Assembly: GCA_026390635.1 (NCBI GenBank)
Contig: JAPLFO010000155.1
Coordinates: 1-32,595 of the forward strand
Direction of reading: 5' to 3'
Length of the DNA stretch: 32,595 bases
Source of the DNA: Ignavibacteriales bacterium
Lineage (GTDB): Bacteria > Bacteroidota > Ignavibacteria > UBA10030 > UBA8401
Shown here: piece by piece, positions 17,226 to 24,331 of the stretch
Layout: each line of letters begins with the position of its first letter
Position numbering within the stretch: position 1 is the first letter of the stretch
Notes under the pieces: generated by a model
The model's database searches: none
What the model was told of the DNA's origin: nothing
What the model saw: the letters and a program-made list of their open reading frames with translations, nothing else
Position numbers and translations under genes: made by a program

Positions 17226-18092
17226 ATGAAATCGCTTCTTTTATTTGGCTCTGTCTTTTGTTTCGCCTTTGCACTGATTGCGCAGGGTTCATCGACCTCG
17301 ATGGACCTTCCGGCAGGATGCACTGTCCATCCGGATCTTGTCTATAAAACGGCGGGTTCATGGAAAGGACTGCTCGATCTCTATCTGCCGGGAGATACAA
17401 CGAAGCCCGTTCCGCTGGTGCTCATGTTCCACGGCGGCGGATGGAACCACGGCAAGAAGGCGAATGTGCAGCGCGGTGCGTTGATATATTTGAAATATGG
17501 CTGGGCGGTTGCCAATATCGAGTACCGTCTGTTGGATGTTGCCCCTGCACCGGCCGCGGTGGAAGATGCACGTTGCGCATTGCTGTGGCTCGTCAAAAAT
17601 GCAAACAGGTTTTGTCTCGACCCGCAGCGCATTGTAACGACCGGTTCCTCCGCCGGTGGTCACCTTGCACTCATGATGGGACTGCTGCCGCCGGAAAATC
17701 GCTTCGACAAGGATTGCGAAACAGGACAGAATTACCACATCGTCGCCGTCATTAACAATTTTGGAGTGACGGATATTGTCGAGGCGTTGAAGAAAACTCA
17801 TTGGCTGGATGGCGCTCCGGATAAAGCAAGTTTGGCAGAATCATTGTCGCCGTTGACGTACATCAAAAAGGGAATTCCGCCGATCATCACTGTGCATGGA
17901 GATGAAGATCCGCTGGTGCCCTATTCACAGGCCGTGCGGCTGCATCAGAAACTCGACAGTGCGGGGGTGAAAAACTATTTCTACACAGTCCATGGCGGCA
18001 AACATGGAAAGTTCAGCAAGGAGGAGGGGACTGCATTCAAAAAGCAGGTGAAGCATTTTCTTGAGGAACTGGGAATGCCAACTGGAAAATAA
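17226..18092 (+). CDS. Secreted alpha/beta-hydrolase, esterase type (BD-FAE/lipase-like)
   Basis: This 288-residue protein has a signal peptide (about 1-20, FAFALIAQ). The esterase core has an HGGGW oxyanion-hole motif, G140-S-S142-A-G144 with nucleophile S142, HGDED with D228 as the acid, and G-G-K-H260 as the general base. The layout matches the carboxylesterases often found in polysaccharide loci that act on acetyl or feruloyl esters. AGAAGG seven bases before ATG 17226 fixes the start. It lies 42 bases after kdgK and is probably co-transcribed. It gives the locus a second esterase besides the one at 8123. Its exact ester substrate cannot be read from the sequence. It is the last plus-strand gene of the catabolic locus; the next gene converges on it. 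Confidence 0.82.
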   Translation: MKSLLLFGSVFCFAFALIAQGSSTSMDLPAGCTVHPDLVYKTAGSWKGLLDLYLPGDTTKPVPLVLMFHGGGWNHGKKANVQRGALIYLKYGWAVANIEYRLLDVAPAPAAVEDARCALLWLVKNANRFCLDPQRIVTTGSSAGGHLALMMGLLPPENRFDKDCETGQNYHIVAVINNFGVTDIVEALKKTHWLDGAPDKASLAESLSPLTYIKKGIPPIITVHGDEDPLVPYSQAVRLHQKLDSAGVKNYFYTVHGGKHGKFSKEEGTAFKKQVKHFLEELGMPTGK

Positions 18093-18201
18093 ATCCACCT
18101 TCTGAAGGGTACAAGCAACCTGTCGCGGTCTCCGGTGGCAGAAGATTCCGCGAGTCATCGACGTTGGATCAAAGACTCTGTGAATCGAACCGATGCCTCT
18201 T

Positions 18202-18372
18202 CTACAGCTTCAAATACTCCAGCAACTTGTACATAAGCATCGCCGGCCAAAAGAGAGCCTTCACCAACCCAAAGGCGCCATCCCAGAATGACGTAGAATG
18301 CTGAATGAGATAGACCGCTGCTCCGATGAACGCCATGCCGTAAACCGTTCCCCATGTACCGTTCTCCTTCAT
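18202..18372 (-). CDS. Small two-helix membrane protein, function unknown
   Basis: This is a 56-residue minus-strand protein starting MKENGTWGTVYG. It has two hydrophobic segments (about 10-22 and 30-48) separated by QHSTSFW, and ends in the basic KLLEYLKL. AAGGGA lies six bases upstream of the ATG at 18372, better than the GTG at 18385-18387. The regular hydrophobic pattern, aromatic belt and good ribosome site argue that it is real although very short. It converges on the esterase gene at 17226. I do not recognise a characterised family. Confidence 0.65.
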   Translation of the reverse strand: MKENGTWGTVYGMAFIGAAVYLIQHSTSFWDGAFGLVKALFWPAMLMYKLLEYLKL

Positions 18373-18602
18373 AGGACATCCCTTCACTCGATGGTGGTTA
18401 ATGTTTGTTCGTGGATGGTGCTGCCTCGGAAAAAGCTATTGTGAGTCGTTGATGCGACGCATGCTGCCGTATCATAATGATGATCTGGAATTGCAGACAT
18501 CATTTCCGAGAAAACACAAGCTGCCAAAAACAAGAGTAATCATTCCCGGGCGGATTGGAAGGTTCCATGGTTTATAATTCCCGGAAAGCCGCTGTTGATC
18601 TG

Positions 18603-18620
18603 CCCCCCCCCCAAAAAAAA
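18603..18620. repeat. Homopolymer junction: ten C followed by eight A
   Basis: A run of ten C and then eight A lies 14 bases downstream of the stop codon of the minus-strand gene at 18635. On the minus strand it reads eight T then ten G, so the T run could help terminate that gene. Such runs are slippage-prone and also common sites of sequencing error. Confidence 0.9.
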
Positions 18621-18634
18621 GGCGAGCAGAGATC

Positions 18635-19222
18635 TCACCGGTATCCTTCGCGCGCGCGTAACGGGTGTGAAATTATGCGGATGGAGTCTTCTCTCGACTG
18701 CTCTTTGATATTCCAGCGGTTATCTGTTTCGACGCCGGTTCCATCGAACAGTGACGTGAGAGAATTATTCGCATCGCGCCTGTTAATGTAGATTCGAAAG
18801 GAGCTTCTGATCCAGCCTTCATAAAAATCCAACTTGATATATCTCTGCCCAAGAAAAACTCCGAACACAATCTTACTAATCTGCCGATAGGGGAGGCGCC
18901 ACGCCTTGTTCCGAAAGAGGCCATGCTTTTGAATGAGTACGCCCTGCGGCCTGATTTCCAGAGTGTCGAAATGGACCAGGCCCCCGAAATAACCGAACTT
19001 CTCTGGAACGATGGCGACCCCTAATGCAAAGGTTGTTTGTCTATCCCGGTTGTGGGAATCGGATAGTTCTATCGGGATCATAAGTGCAGCGACAAAGAGA
19101 GCCGACACTACTATCCGCAGTGGGGGCATCGTGCGGATGAAAGATGCGAGCCTTGTGTCTTTCCATTCATGCTTCACTATTTTGTCCCGGCGAATGAAGA
19201 AGTGTTGCGCAAATGTGCACAT
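18635..19222 (-). CDS. Hypothetical membrane protein with a PH-like C-terminal domain
   Basis: This is a minus-strand protein of about 195 residues. It has one clear transmembrane segment (LRIVVSALFVAALMIPIEL) after a polar N-terminus. A beta-rich domain follows, with strands LEIRPQGVLIQKHGLF, WRLPYRQISKIVFGVFLG and YIKLDFYEGWIRSSFRIYI. This resembles bacterial PH (bPH2-like) domains found on small membrane proteins. The frame is open back to a TTG at 19246. No start has a convincing ribosome site; ATG 19222 is used here, and GTG 19177 or ATG 19129 are possible. It lies just downstream of a tRNA-Gln gene and its terminator on the same strand. The function is not known. Confidence 0.6.
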   Translation of the reverse strand: MCTFAQHFFIRRDKIVKHEWKDTRLASFIRTMPPLRIVVSALFVAALMIPIELSDSHNRDRQTTFALGVAIVPEKFGYFGGLVHFDTLEIRPQGVLIQKHGLFRNKAWRLPYRQISKIVFGVFLGQRYIKLDFYEGWIRSSFRIYINRRDANNSLTSLFDGTGVETDNRWNIKEQSREDSIRIISHPLRAREGYR

Positions 19223-19250
19223 TTGAAAACTTGTAATCGCCGCCAAATAG

Positions 19251-19275
19251 AAAACGGCTCTATTGAGCCGTTTTT
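19251..19275 (-). terminator. Intrinsic terminator of the tRNA-Gln gene
   Basis: AAAACGGCTC-TATT-GAGCCGTTTT is a perfect 10-bp stem with a 4-nt loop, starting two bases beyond the 3' end of the tRNA. The stem is A/T-flanked on both strands, so it could act in both directions. Its position fits termination of the tRNA on the minus strand. Confidence 0.85.
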
Positions 19276-19276
19276 G

Positions 19277-19349
19277 CTGCCCCGTTAGGGCTCGAACCTA
19301 AACTCTTCTGATCCAGAGTCAGACGTGTTGCCAGTTACACCACGGGGCA
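19277..19349 (-). tRNA. tRNA-Gln (anticodon CTG)
   Basis: A full 73-nt cloverleaf reads on the minus strand. The acceptor stem is TGCCCCG/CGGGGCA and the D arm carries GTGTAACTGGCAACAC. The anticodon stem TCTGA/TCAGA holds the loop CTCTGGA (anticodon CTG, reading CAG). The T arm is TTAGG-TTCGAGC-CCTAA and the discriminator is G. The 3' CCA is not encoded. The TGG-TGTAA D-arm start is typical for bacterial tRNA-Gln. Confidence 0.95.
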
Positions 19350-19373
19350 GTAGAATTATTTATCTTTCCCCAA

Positions 19374-19398
19374 AACCCCGCGCGCTTTTTGCGGGGTT
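19374..19398 (-). terminator. Hairpin between the zinc-ribbon gene and tRNA-Gln
   Basis: AACCCCGC and GCGGGGTT form a perfect 8-bp stem with a 9-nt loop. Read on the minus strand the stem is followed by TTTTG. It is well placed as the terminator of the minus-strand gene that ends at 19524, before the tRNA begins. Confidence 0.7.
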
Positions 19399-19411
19399 AC
19401 ACCACGGGGCA
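19396..19411 (-). repeat. Duplicated 5' fragment of tRNA-Gln
   Basis: These 16 bases are identical to 19334-19349, the 5' end of the tRNA-Gln gene (acceptor 5' strand plus start of the D arm). They lie 62 bases upstream of it in the same orientation. The rest of the tRNA is missing, so this is a remnant or an integration-type direct repeat. Confidence 0.85.
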
Positions 19412-19523
19412 ATATTGAGCGTTCCTTGCTCAGGGTAACTGAAAAATATAGGAAATTCTTCCCCTGTAATCAAGTCAATTTTGGCGCGTCTGATGATCCG
19501 CTATTGCTGCCTTTGTCTCCCCT

Positions 19524-20804
19524 TCAAGCATTCTTTGCCGTGTCGGCAGGTTTGGTATCCGGAGCTTTTGGGGCGATAGGGGGTGCAGATATTTTTTTCT
19601 CCGGTTGCGAAGTGACGGATGTACCGATTTTCTTCGGAGTCGCATTGTCTTCGACGCTTTTTGCGGAAGTCATTTCCTCCGGTGCCTTCGCATCAGTGGA
19701 AGCGGCAACGGGTTCTGCTCCTTTTTCATCCGGTTTCGAAGAATCCGTACTCTCTGTGTCGGACTTTTTTTCGAGAATGGGGGCACCGGATTCATCAAGC
19801 ATAATTACATCCGATTTCTCTTCGTCCGCTGGAGCATGGAATAGGCCTTCACGCCTCAGTGGAGATCCACAGGTCGGGCACGAAATTGGATCGAGTGTCA
19901 TGCCTCTTCCGGCGCCGGGCACTGAGGCCCACGGCGGTTCGGAACAGACAGGGCAGTGGAATGAAGCGCCGAGGAAAATAATGCCGCAGCCGAAGAGAAC
20001 AAACCCGGCGATAACGGCGATCACTTCTTCATCCGCCCACTTGGTCTGTGCGAATCCATGGATCGTCAGCGAAAGTGCGATCACAATAATGCCGAGCAGA
20101 ATAGGCGTCAGCGCGAGCGGCACCAGGCGTTTGCGCCGCTGCTGGAATTTCTGGATGACCATATCCGGACCCATGGAGCTATAAATCGCTTTCCATGCGA
20201 TTTCCTTCCGCCGCAGGTTTTCGAGAGTTGCTTCTGCCATCCGTTTTCTGAATCTGAATATGAGGATGCCGATGATGAGAAAGATGATGCCGCCGGCAAG
20301 TGCAAAGTAAACAGTGTCGATGATTTCCGTCTCAGTTTGAATGCTTCCGTACAACTTCGAAGCGCCGGCACCTACAAGGGTGAGCCCGATCGCGAGCATG
20401 ATAATGGCAACGTACACATAGCTGAAGAGCGTTTCTTCAGTCCGCATTTCTCTCGCAGCGGCATCCGGGACCGATTGAAGGTCGGCCAACGTCGACGGAC
20501 GCACGACAACGTGCATCCAGGCTCTGTAGGAGAGGGCGGCATATGTCAACACCGTGCCAAGAGTGAGGACGGTCACCCTTACGAAGATGTTCACTTGTTC
20601 GGCAAGCAATTCGCCTGCGACCGCCAACACCACGGCGACGGCAAAGCTTGCCAATCCCGCAGCTGCTGCAAGTGGTCTTCTGTTCATCCACGTCAAACTT
20701 GCATAGCACTCGCGGCATTGCACCATCACGGGGCCGGCGCCATGCGCCAGTTTAAAATACTCGCGGGGCGGAAGGGGAGAGCTTTGGCATTTGGGACATT
20801 TCAT
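19524..20804 (-). CDS. Six-helix membrane protein with two zinc-ribbon motifs and a disordered tail
   Basis: This is a 426-residue minus-strand protein. It starts MKCPKCQSS with a CxxC pair that joins a second pair (CREC) into an N-terminal zinc ribbon. Six hydrophobic helices follow between about residues 40 and 290. A second ribbon (HCPVC...CPTCG) comes after the last helix, and then about 110 residues rich in Ala, Asp, Glu, Lys, Pro, Ser and Thr. The ATG at 20804 has AGCAGG about five bases upstream and begins directly at the CPKC motif; the 12-residue extension to 20840 is unlikely. Paired ribbons at both ends of a membrane core suggest a cytoplasmic metal-bound or protein-binding platform. 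The family is not recognised and no function is assigned. Confidence 0.78.
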   Translation of the reverse strand: MKCPKCQSSPLPPREYFKLAHGAGPVMVQCRECYASLTWMNRRPLAAAAGLASFAVAVVLAVAGELLAEQVNIFVRVTVLTLGTVLTYAALSYRAWMHVVVRPSTLADLQSVPDAAAREMRTEETLFSYVYVAIIMLAIGLTLVGAGASKLYGSIQTETEIIDTVYFALAGGIIFLIIGILIFRFRKRMAEATLENLRRKEIAWKAIYSSMGPDMVIQKFQQRRKRLVPLALTPILLGIIVIALSLTIHGFAQTKWADEEVIAVIAGFVLFGCGIIFLGASFHCPVCSEPPWASVPGAGRGMTLDPISCPTCGSPLRREGLFHAPADEEKSDVIMLDESGAPILEKKSDTESTDSSKPDEKGAEPVAASTDAKAPEEMTSAKSVEDNATPKKIGTSVTSQPEKKISAPPIAPKAPDTKPADTAKNA

Positions 20805-21329
20805 ACAAACCTGCTTTCTTGAGAACGCTGTACCGTGCACTGTTCAACGAATATTTTCGAGATCTTCCTTATCTGGTGTTGCTTCAGCGGCATATCTGCG
20901 GCAATCTGTTTCACTGCTCACGTTGAATGCCTGGAAAGATGGCTGAAAAATCCACATCGATGTGAAATGTTACGATCGTGAATGGAGCCCGCATTGTAGC
21001 GCAACTCCGTGGAGTCGCGTCCAAGGATGCGACAGATCGAGACCACGGACTCGATCTACAGTATGATCAATCGCCGGACGGCATTTTTCGATCGGATTTC
21101 CAGGACAGTTCTTTGTGCACGGCTGTGCCAATGTACCGAAAGAAGGGAAAACTATCAAGGACGATCGTAGGTATGGTCACGCTGGAACTATGTTATTTAC
21201 GATCAATGTTCTTATTTTAGAGAGACCTGAGAGGGACGAAGAGAAGATCTCAATGCTCGTATCGCACCGAAGCCTTAAACGCGCATTGTTCTGGAGTGTC
21301 AAATACATATGCAAAATGCAGGAGGAGTT
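20805..21329. other. Divergent intergenic region without a supported gene
   Basis: This 525-base gap separates a minus-strand gene (start 20804) from a plus-strand lipoprotein gene (start 21330) and should hold both promoters. The short open frames here lack ribosome sites and protein-like composition. The only clear structure is the hairpin group at 21004-21057. Confidence 0.6.
21014..21057. repeat. Two abutting hairpins in the divergent intergenic region
   Basis: GTCGCGTC-CAAG-GATGCGAC (21014-21033) is an 8-bp stem with one G-T wobble and a tetraloop. It is immediately followed by AGATCGAG-N8-CTCGATCT (21034-21057), a perfect 8-bp stem. A smaller dyad ACTCC/GGAGT (21004-21015) overlaps the left side. 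There is no T run, so this is more like a structured RNA segment or extragenic palindrome than a terminator. Confidence 0.5.
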
Positions 21330-21812
21330 ATGAAAAGTACAATGTTCGTGGTGGTGGTTGCGATTGCGGCATTTTCCTTTGCAGGATGCGCATCCGGCCA
21401 GTACACCCAAAAACACGGAACACGCGTTGTGAGGATTGACACACTGCGTGCAATGACGACGCAGGATGTTCTGGCGCTTTCAAAGGCTGGCGTCAGCGAC
21501 AGCCTGGTCGTCTCCATGCTCGATGCGTCCGATTCATGGTTTCAATTGAAACCGCGGGAAGTTGTCGAGCTCAAAAATGCAGGCATCAGTGAAAAAGTGA
21601 TCGCTGCAATGCTGTCAACAAGGGAGGAACAATCCCAATCGACGGAATCGGGCAGTGTGAGTTACTATACGTACTGGGACGGCGGATTCTATCCATTTTG
21701 GGGATCTTGGGGCTATCGGCCCTTTCGGTCCGTCTACGTATATCCGTCACGGGTAGTCCATCGAAGCCATGGCTTTTGGATGCCTCGCGGCGGTGGGCAT
21801 CGCCGCCGGTGA
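21330..21812 (+). CDS. Outer-membrane-type lipoprotein with a tandem helical repeat
   Basis: This 160-residue protein has a lipoprotein signal peptide ending FAGC with lipidated C20. The next part has two similar helical units, DVLALSKAGVSDSLVVSML and EVVELKNAGISEKVIAAML. They share a hydrophobic-x-L-x-x-A-G-[VI]-S pattern seen in small lipoproteins of this group. The C-terminal third is rich in Tyr, Trp, Phe, Gly, Arg and His (YYTYWDGGFYPFW; ends GGGHRRR), suggesting a surface-exposed disordered tail. GGAGGAG three bases before ATG 21330 gives a strong ribosome site and rules out the upstream ATG 21309. The function is unknown. Confidence 0.8.
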   Translation: MKSTMFVVVVAIAAFSFAGCASGQYTQKHGTRVVRIDTLRAMTTQDVLALSKAGVSDSLVVSMLDASDSWFQLKPREVVELKNAGISEKVIAAMLSTREEQSQSTESGSVSYYTYWDGGFYPFWGSWGYRPFRSVYVYPSRVVHRSHGFWMPRGGGHRRR

Positions 21813-21838
21813 TTTTCAATGCCTCGGCTGCAGCGTCC

Positions 21839-21864
21839 CGCCCTGAAGAGCCTTCTTCAGGGCG
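21839..21864 (+). terminator. Hairpin terminator candidate after the lipoprotein gene
   Basis: CGCCCTGAAG-AGCCTT-CTTCAGGGCG is a perfect 10-bp stem with a 6-nt loop, 26 bases after the stop codon. The nearest T run (five T) is about 18 bases further on, so it may act as a stability hairpin or a weak terminator. Confidence 0.6.
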
Positions 21865-22210
21865 CGCGCCCAGGTGCGGATATTTTTCCGCGTCTGCGAC
21901 GCTGAGGATCCTTTCTATCAATGCGCGCCAATGGGTGTTTTCCTCCAGAAACACTTGAACCAAATTTGTCAGATTCGTAGGTTTTCTTGCCTTTCGGAAC
22001 GCAGTTTCATATATTTACGTTGATGTTTTCTATTTTGGCAACCATCCTTTCGAGGGCGAAAGGCCGTAGTGTGCGCTGTTGTCGCGTCGCGCGCTTATAA
22101 CGAGCAGGGTTCGAGATCTGATCGTCCAATCAAGAACTCTTTAATTCTAAATTGCTATTGAGGGGAAGAAAGAGCGCACTTCCTCCAACACAGGAAATAC
22201 AGTCGAGAAA
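21865..22210 (+). other. Intergenic leader of the signalling operon
   Basis: There is no supported gene in this roughly 345-base stretch. It should contain the promoter of the five-gene signalling operon. A perfect hairpin CCTTTCG-AGGG-CGAAAGG lies at 22046-22063, about 150 bases before the first start codon, and could be part of a structured leader. AT-rich segments at 22010-22040 (TATATTTA, CTATTTTGG) are the most promoter-like sequence. Confidence 0.45.
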
Positions 22211-23932
22211 ATGCCCCAAGATCCTTCGAAATCAACATCAGCGAAAACAGCGGCCAAACAATGCTTCATGGCCGCTGATCGCTTCCTGAAGGATTTTCGT
22301 TTTGACGAAGCGCGTCGGGAAATCGAGAAAGCAAAACAACTCGATCCGACAAATATGTATGTGCATGCATTTCTCGATCGCATCAACTACTTTGAACAGC
22401 AGCGAAAAAAAGAAGCAAGCAGTGGCGAACCGCCGCCGAAAAAAGCTTCGCCTCCTCCACCAGCACCAAAAACTACTCCGCCTCCGAGTCCTCCGGCGCC
22501 ACAACAGAGTGCGTCGCCTCCGGCTTATGTTCCACCTGCGCCGCCTCCGAGTCAACCGGTGCCACAACAGAGCGCGCCGCATCCACCTTATGTTCCACCG
22601 GCTGCGCCGGTCTCACCACAGTATGTGCCGCCACCGTCTGCACCTCAGTATGTTCCACCGCCGCCGCAGGTACCACAGTATGTGCCGCCGCCGTCTGCAC
22701 CTCAGTATGCTCCACCGCCGCCGCAGGTACCACAGTATGTTCCACCGCCGTCTGCACCTCAGTATGCTCCATCGCCGCAGCAGGTACCACAGTATGTGCC
22801 GCAGCAATCTGCTCCTCAGTATGTGCCACAGCCGCAATATGCGCCGCCGCCGCAGGTGCAGTATGCTCCACCGCCGATGCAGCAACCGCAACATCCCCAG
22901 CAGGATCAGTACGATCCTTATGCTCCGCAGCAGCGGTATGCAGCCCCCGTCCCGTCGCAACCGACACTGACTTATGTTCCGCCGGCTCCTGAGTTGCGAA
23001 GACCGCCATCCAATGGCTCTCAGCAGTATGAGCCGACTGAAGCGGCTGCTCCGCCGGCACCGCCTCAGGCGTATATGCCGGAGCAGCAGCGGGCACCTGA
23101 ACCGGCCTCTGGTGCAACGGAATCTCAACTGGAACAAATGAAGCGGCAGATCGAACTGCTTACGCAGGCGCTGGAACAGGAGAAAGTCGCACGCGAAGAG
23201 ATTAAGAAACAGCAGATCCAGGGGGCGGTCACGCAATTTCGTCAGGCACTGGAAAAAGCATGGAGCAATGGAGCGCCGCCGGAAACGGAAGTCAATGAAT
23301 TGCATAAGCTGGCCGTCAATCTGCAGATTTCTGACGTAGTCGAGCAGACCGTTACTCGCGAAGTGAAACTCGACACCTACAGCAAGGCGGTCAAGGAAGT
23401 TATTGCAAAGCGGCAACTGTTGCGCAGTTCATCTTCAACGCTGGAGTGGTTGCGCAAGGTGTATCAGGTGACGTTGGAGGAATATCTGGAGTACGAATCG
23501 AAATTCCTGCTCGATCTTGTCGCCGACCAGTACAGGGGAACGCTCTACCAGATTTCGCATGACGATGCAGTTCTTGCCAACATAACGCCAAAATTGAAAT
23601 CATTCGGTTACGCGGTGGTCACATCAAAGTCACCGGAAGAGGCTCTTGAGAAGATCGAGAAGATAAATCCGAATCTGATTCTGTGCGATACGGATTTTGG
23701 TCCGCAGGCCTTGAGCGGTATCCGGTTCCTCCATGTCATCCGCAACAATTCCAAATTCAATACGCTTCCGTTCATACTTCTGTGTCATCAATCGGAAGTT
23801 TCCCAGCTCCAGTCTTCGGAATTGCGTGCGAATGAGTCGTATGTGCAAAAGCCCGTCAACTTCGATGAATTGACAAGCGTGATAAACAAAAAACTGGTGC
23901 AATACAGGGAATATATTGCCACATTGAGTTGA
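22211..23932 (+). CDS. TPR-like / PQY-repeat / coiled-coil protein with C-terminal receiver domain
   Basis: This 573-residue cytoplasmic protein has no signal peptide. Domains in order: an N-terminal helical pair like a TPR (about 10-60, with FDEARREIEKAKQLDP); a long Pro/Gln/Tyr-rich region (about 75-305) built on 19-residue PQYVPPPSAPQYxPPPPQV units; a coiled coil (about 310-350, QLEQMKRQIELLTQALEQE); a helical linker; and a receiver domain (about 445-573). The receiver has an acidic pair (HDDAVLAN), phosphoacceptor-position D493 after the LILC strand, and K547 in QKPV. The Ser/Thr switch position is a Cys (LLCHQS). It opens an operon of kinases and receivers and may serve as a phospho-controlled scaffold, which is inference. 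The start at 22211 has only a weak GAGAAA upstream. Confidence 0.8.
   Translation: MPQDPSKSTSAKTAAKQCFMAADRFLKDFRFDEARREIEKAKQLDPTNMYVHAFLDRINYFEQQRKKEASSGEPPPKKASPPPPAPKTTPPPSPPAPQQSASPPAYVPPAPPPSQPVPQQSAPHPPYVPPAAPVSPQYVPPPSAPQYVPPPPQVPQYVPPPSAPQYAPPPPQVPQYVPPPSAPQYAPSPQQVPQYVPQQSAPQYVPQPQYAPPPQVQYAPPPMQQPQHPQQDQYDPYAPQQRYAAPVPSQPTLTYVPPAPELRRPPSNGSQQYEPTEAAAPPAPPQAYMPEQQRAPEPASGATESQLEQMKRQIELLTQALEQEKVAREEIKKQQIQGAVTQFRQALEKAWSNGAPPETEVNELHKLAVNLQISDVVEQTVTREVKLDTYSKAVKEVIAKRQLLRSSSSTLEWLRKVYQVTLEEYLEYESKFLLDLVADQYRGTLYQISHDDAVLANITPKLKSFGYAVVTSKSPEEALEKIEKINPNLILCDTDFGPQALSGIRFLHVIRNNSKFNTLPFILLCHQSEVSQLQSSELRANESYVQKPVNFDELTSVINKKLVQYREYIATLS
22616..22843 (+). repeat. 57-bp in-frame tandem repeat in the PQY region
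   Basis: Four units of 57 bases start at 22616, 22673, 22730 and 22787, each beginning CCACAGTATGT; the last is diverged. Each encodes 19 residues (PQYVPPPSAPQY... then PPPPQV). The length is a multiple of three, so copy-number change by slippage would keep the frame. It is a coding minisatellite, not a CRISPR array, because there are no unique spacers. Confidence 0.88.
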
Positions 23933-23955
23933 AAGCGTACATAAGGGAGAACGTC

Positions 23956-24324
23956 ATGGCAAAAAAAATCCTGCTGGTGGAAGACGACGAGGACAATCGC
24001 GATCTCGTCCAATTTGTGCTGAGCCGGAGCCGTTTGGGATCGACTCTTCTGATTGCCGAGAACGGACAGCAGGCGGTGGAAATGGCGAAGGCGGAAATGC
24101 CGGATTTGATTTTGATGGATATGCAGATGCCCGTCATGGATGGTTGGACGGCCGTTCCACTCATCAAAGCCGATCCGAGCACAAAGCATATCCCCATCAT
24201 CGCCTTCACTGCTCAGGCAAAAGTGGAAGACAAGGCGCGAACGATAGAGATCGGGTGCGTCGAACACTATTCGAAACCGATGGACCCCGAAGAATTGCTG
24301 GGCCTCATCAAAAAGTACATTTGA
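23956..24324 (+). CDS. Single-domain response regulator (CheY-like)
   Basis: This 122-residue stand-alone receiver has the acidic pocket D10-D11, phosphoacceptor D55 (LILMDMQMP), switch T85 and K107 in SKP, so all catalytic positions are intact. There is no output domain. AAGGGAGA five bases before ATG 23956 fixes the start; the frame's earlier ATG at 23929 has no such site. It lies 23 bases after the scaffold-like protein and 7 bases before the hybrid kinase. The likely role is a phosphate shuttle or protein-binding output in the operon's phosphorelay. The HisKA-type kinase next door is the natural partner. Confidence 0.93.
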   Translation: MAKKILLVEDDEDNRDLVQFVLSRSRLGSTLLIAENGQQAVEMAKAEMPDLILMDMQMPVMDGWTAVPLIKADPSTKHIPIIAFTAQAKVEDKARTIEIGCVEHYSKPMDPEELLGLIKKYI

Positions 24325-24331
24325 GGGTACG

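Noticed and set aside
20058-20822. Plus-strand open frame of 254 residues opposite the zinc-ribbon gene
   Set aside because: The minus strand has the CxxC motifs, transmembrane periodicity and ribosome site; this frame is its shadow.
20978-21220. Short plus-strand open frame (80 residues) in the divergent intergenic region
   Set aside because: It has no Shine-Dalgarno, poor composition and runs through several hairpins; I could not support it as a gene.
21586-21963. Minus-strand open frame of 125 residues overlapping the lipoprotein end
   Set aside because: More than half is antisense to the lipoprotein gene, there is no ribosome site and the rest spans a terminator-like hairpin.
22616-22843. 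Possible CRISPR array
   Set aside because: Units are contiguous in-frame 57-mers without unique spacers, and they encode a PQY repeat protein.
22473-23117. Minus-strand open frame of 214 residues rich in His, Thr, Ala and Val repeats
   Set aside because: It is the antisense shadow of the 57-bp PQY repeat of the plus-strand gene; it has no ribosome site and no domain-like composition.
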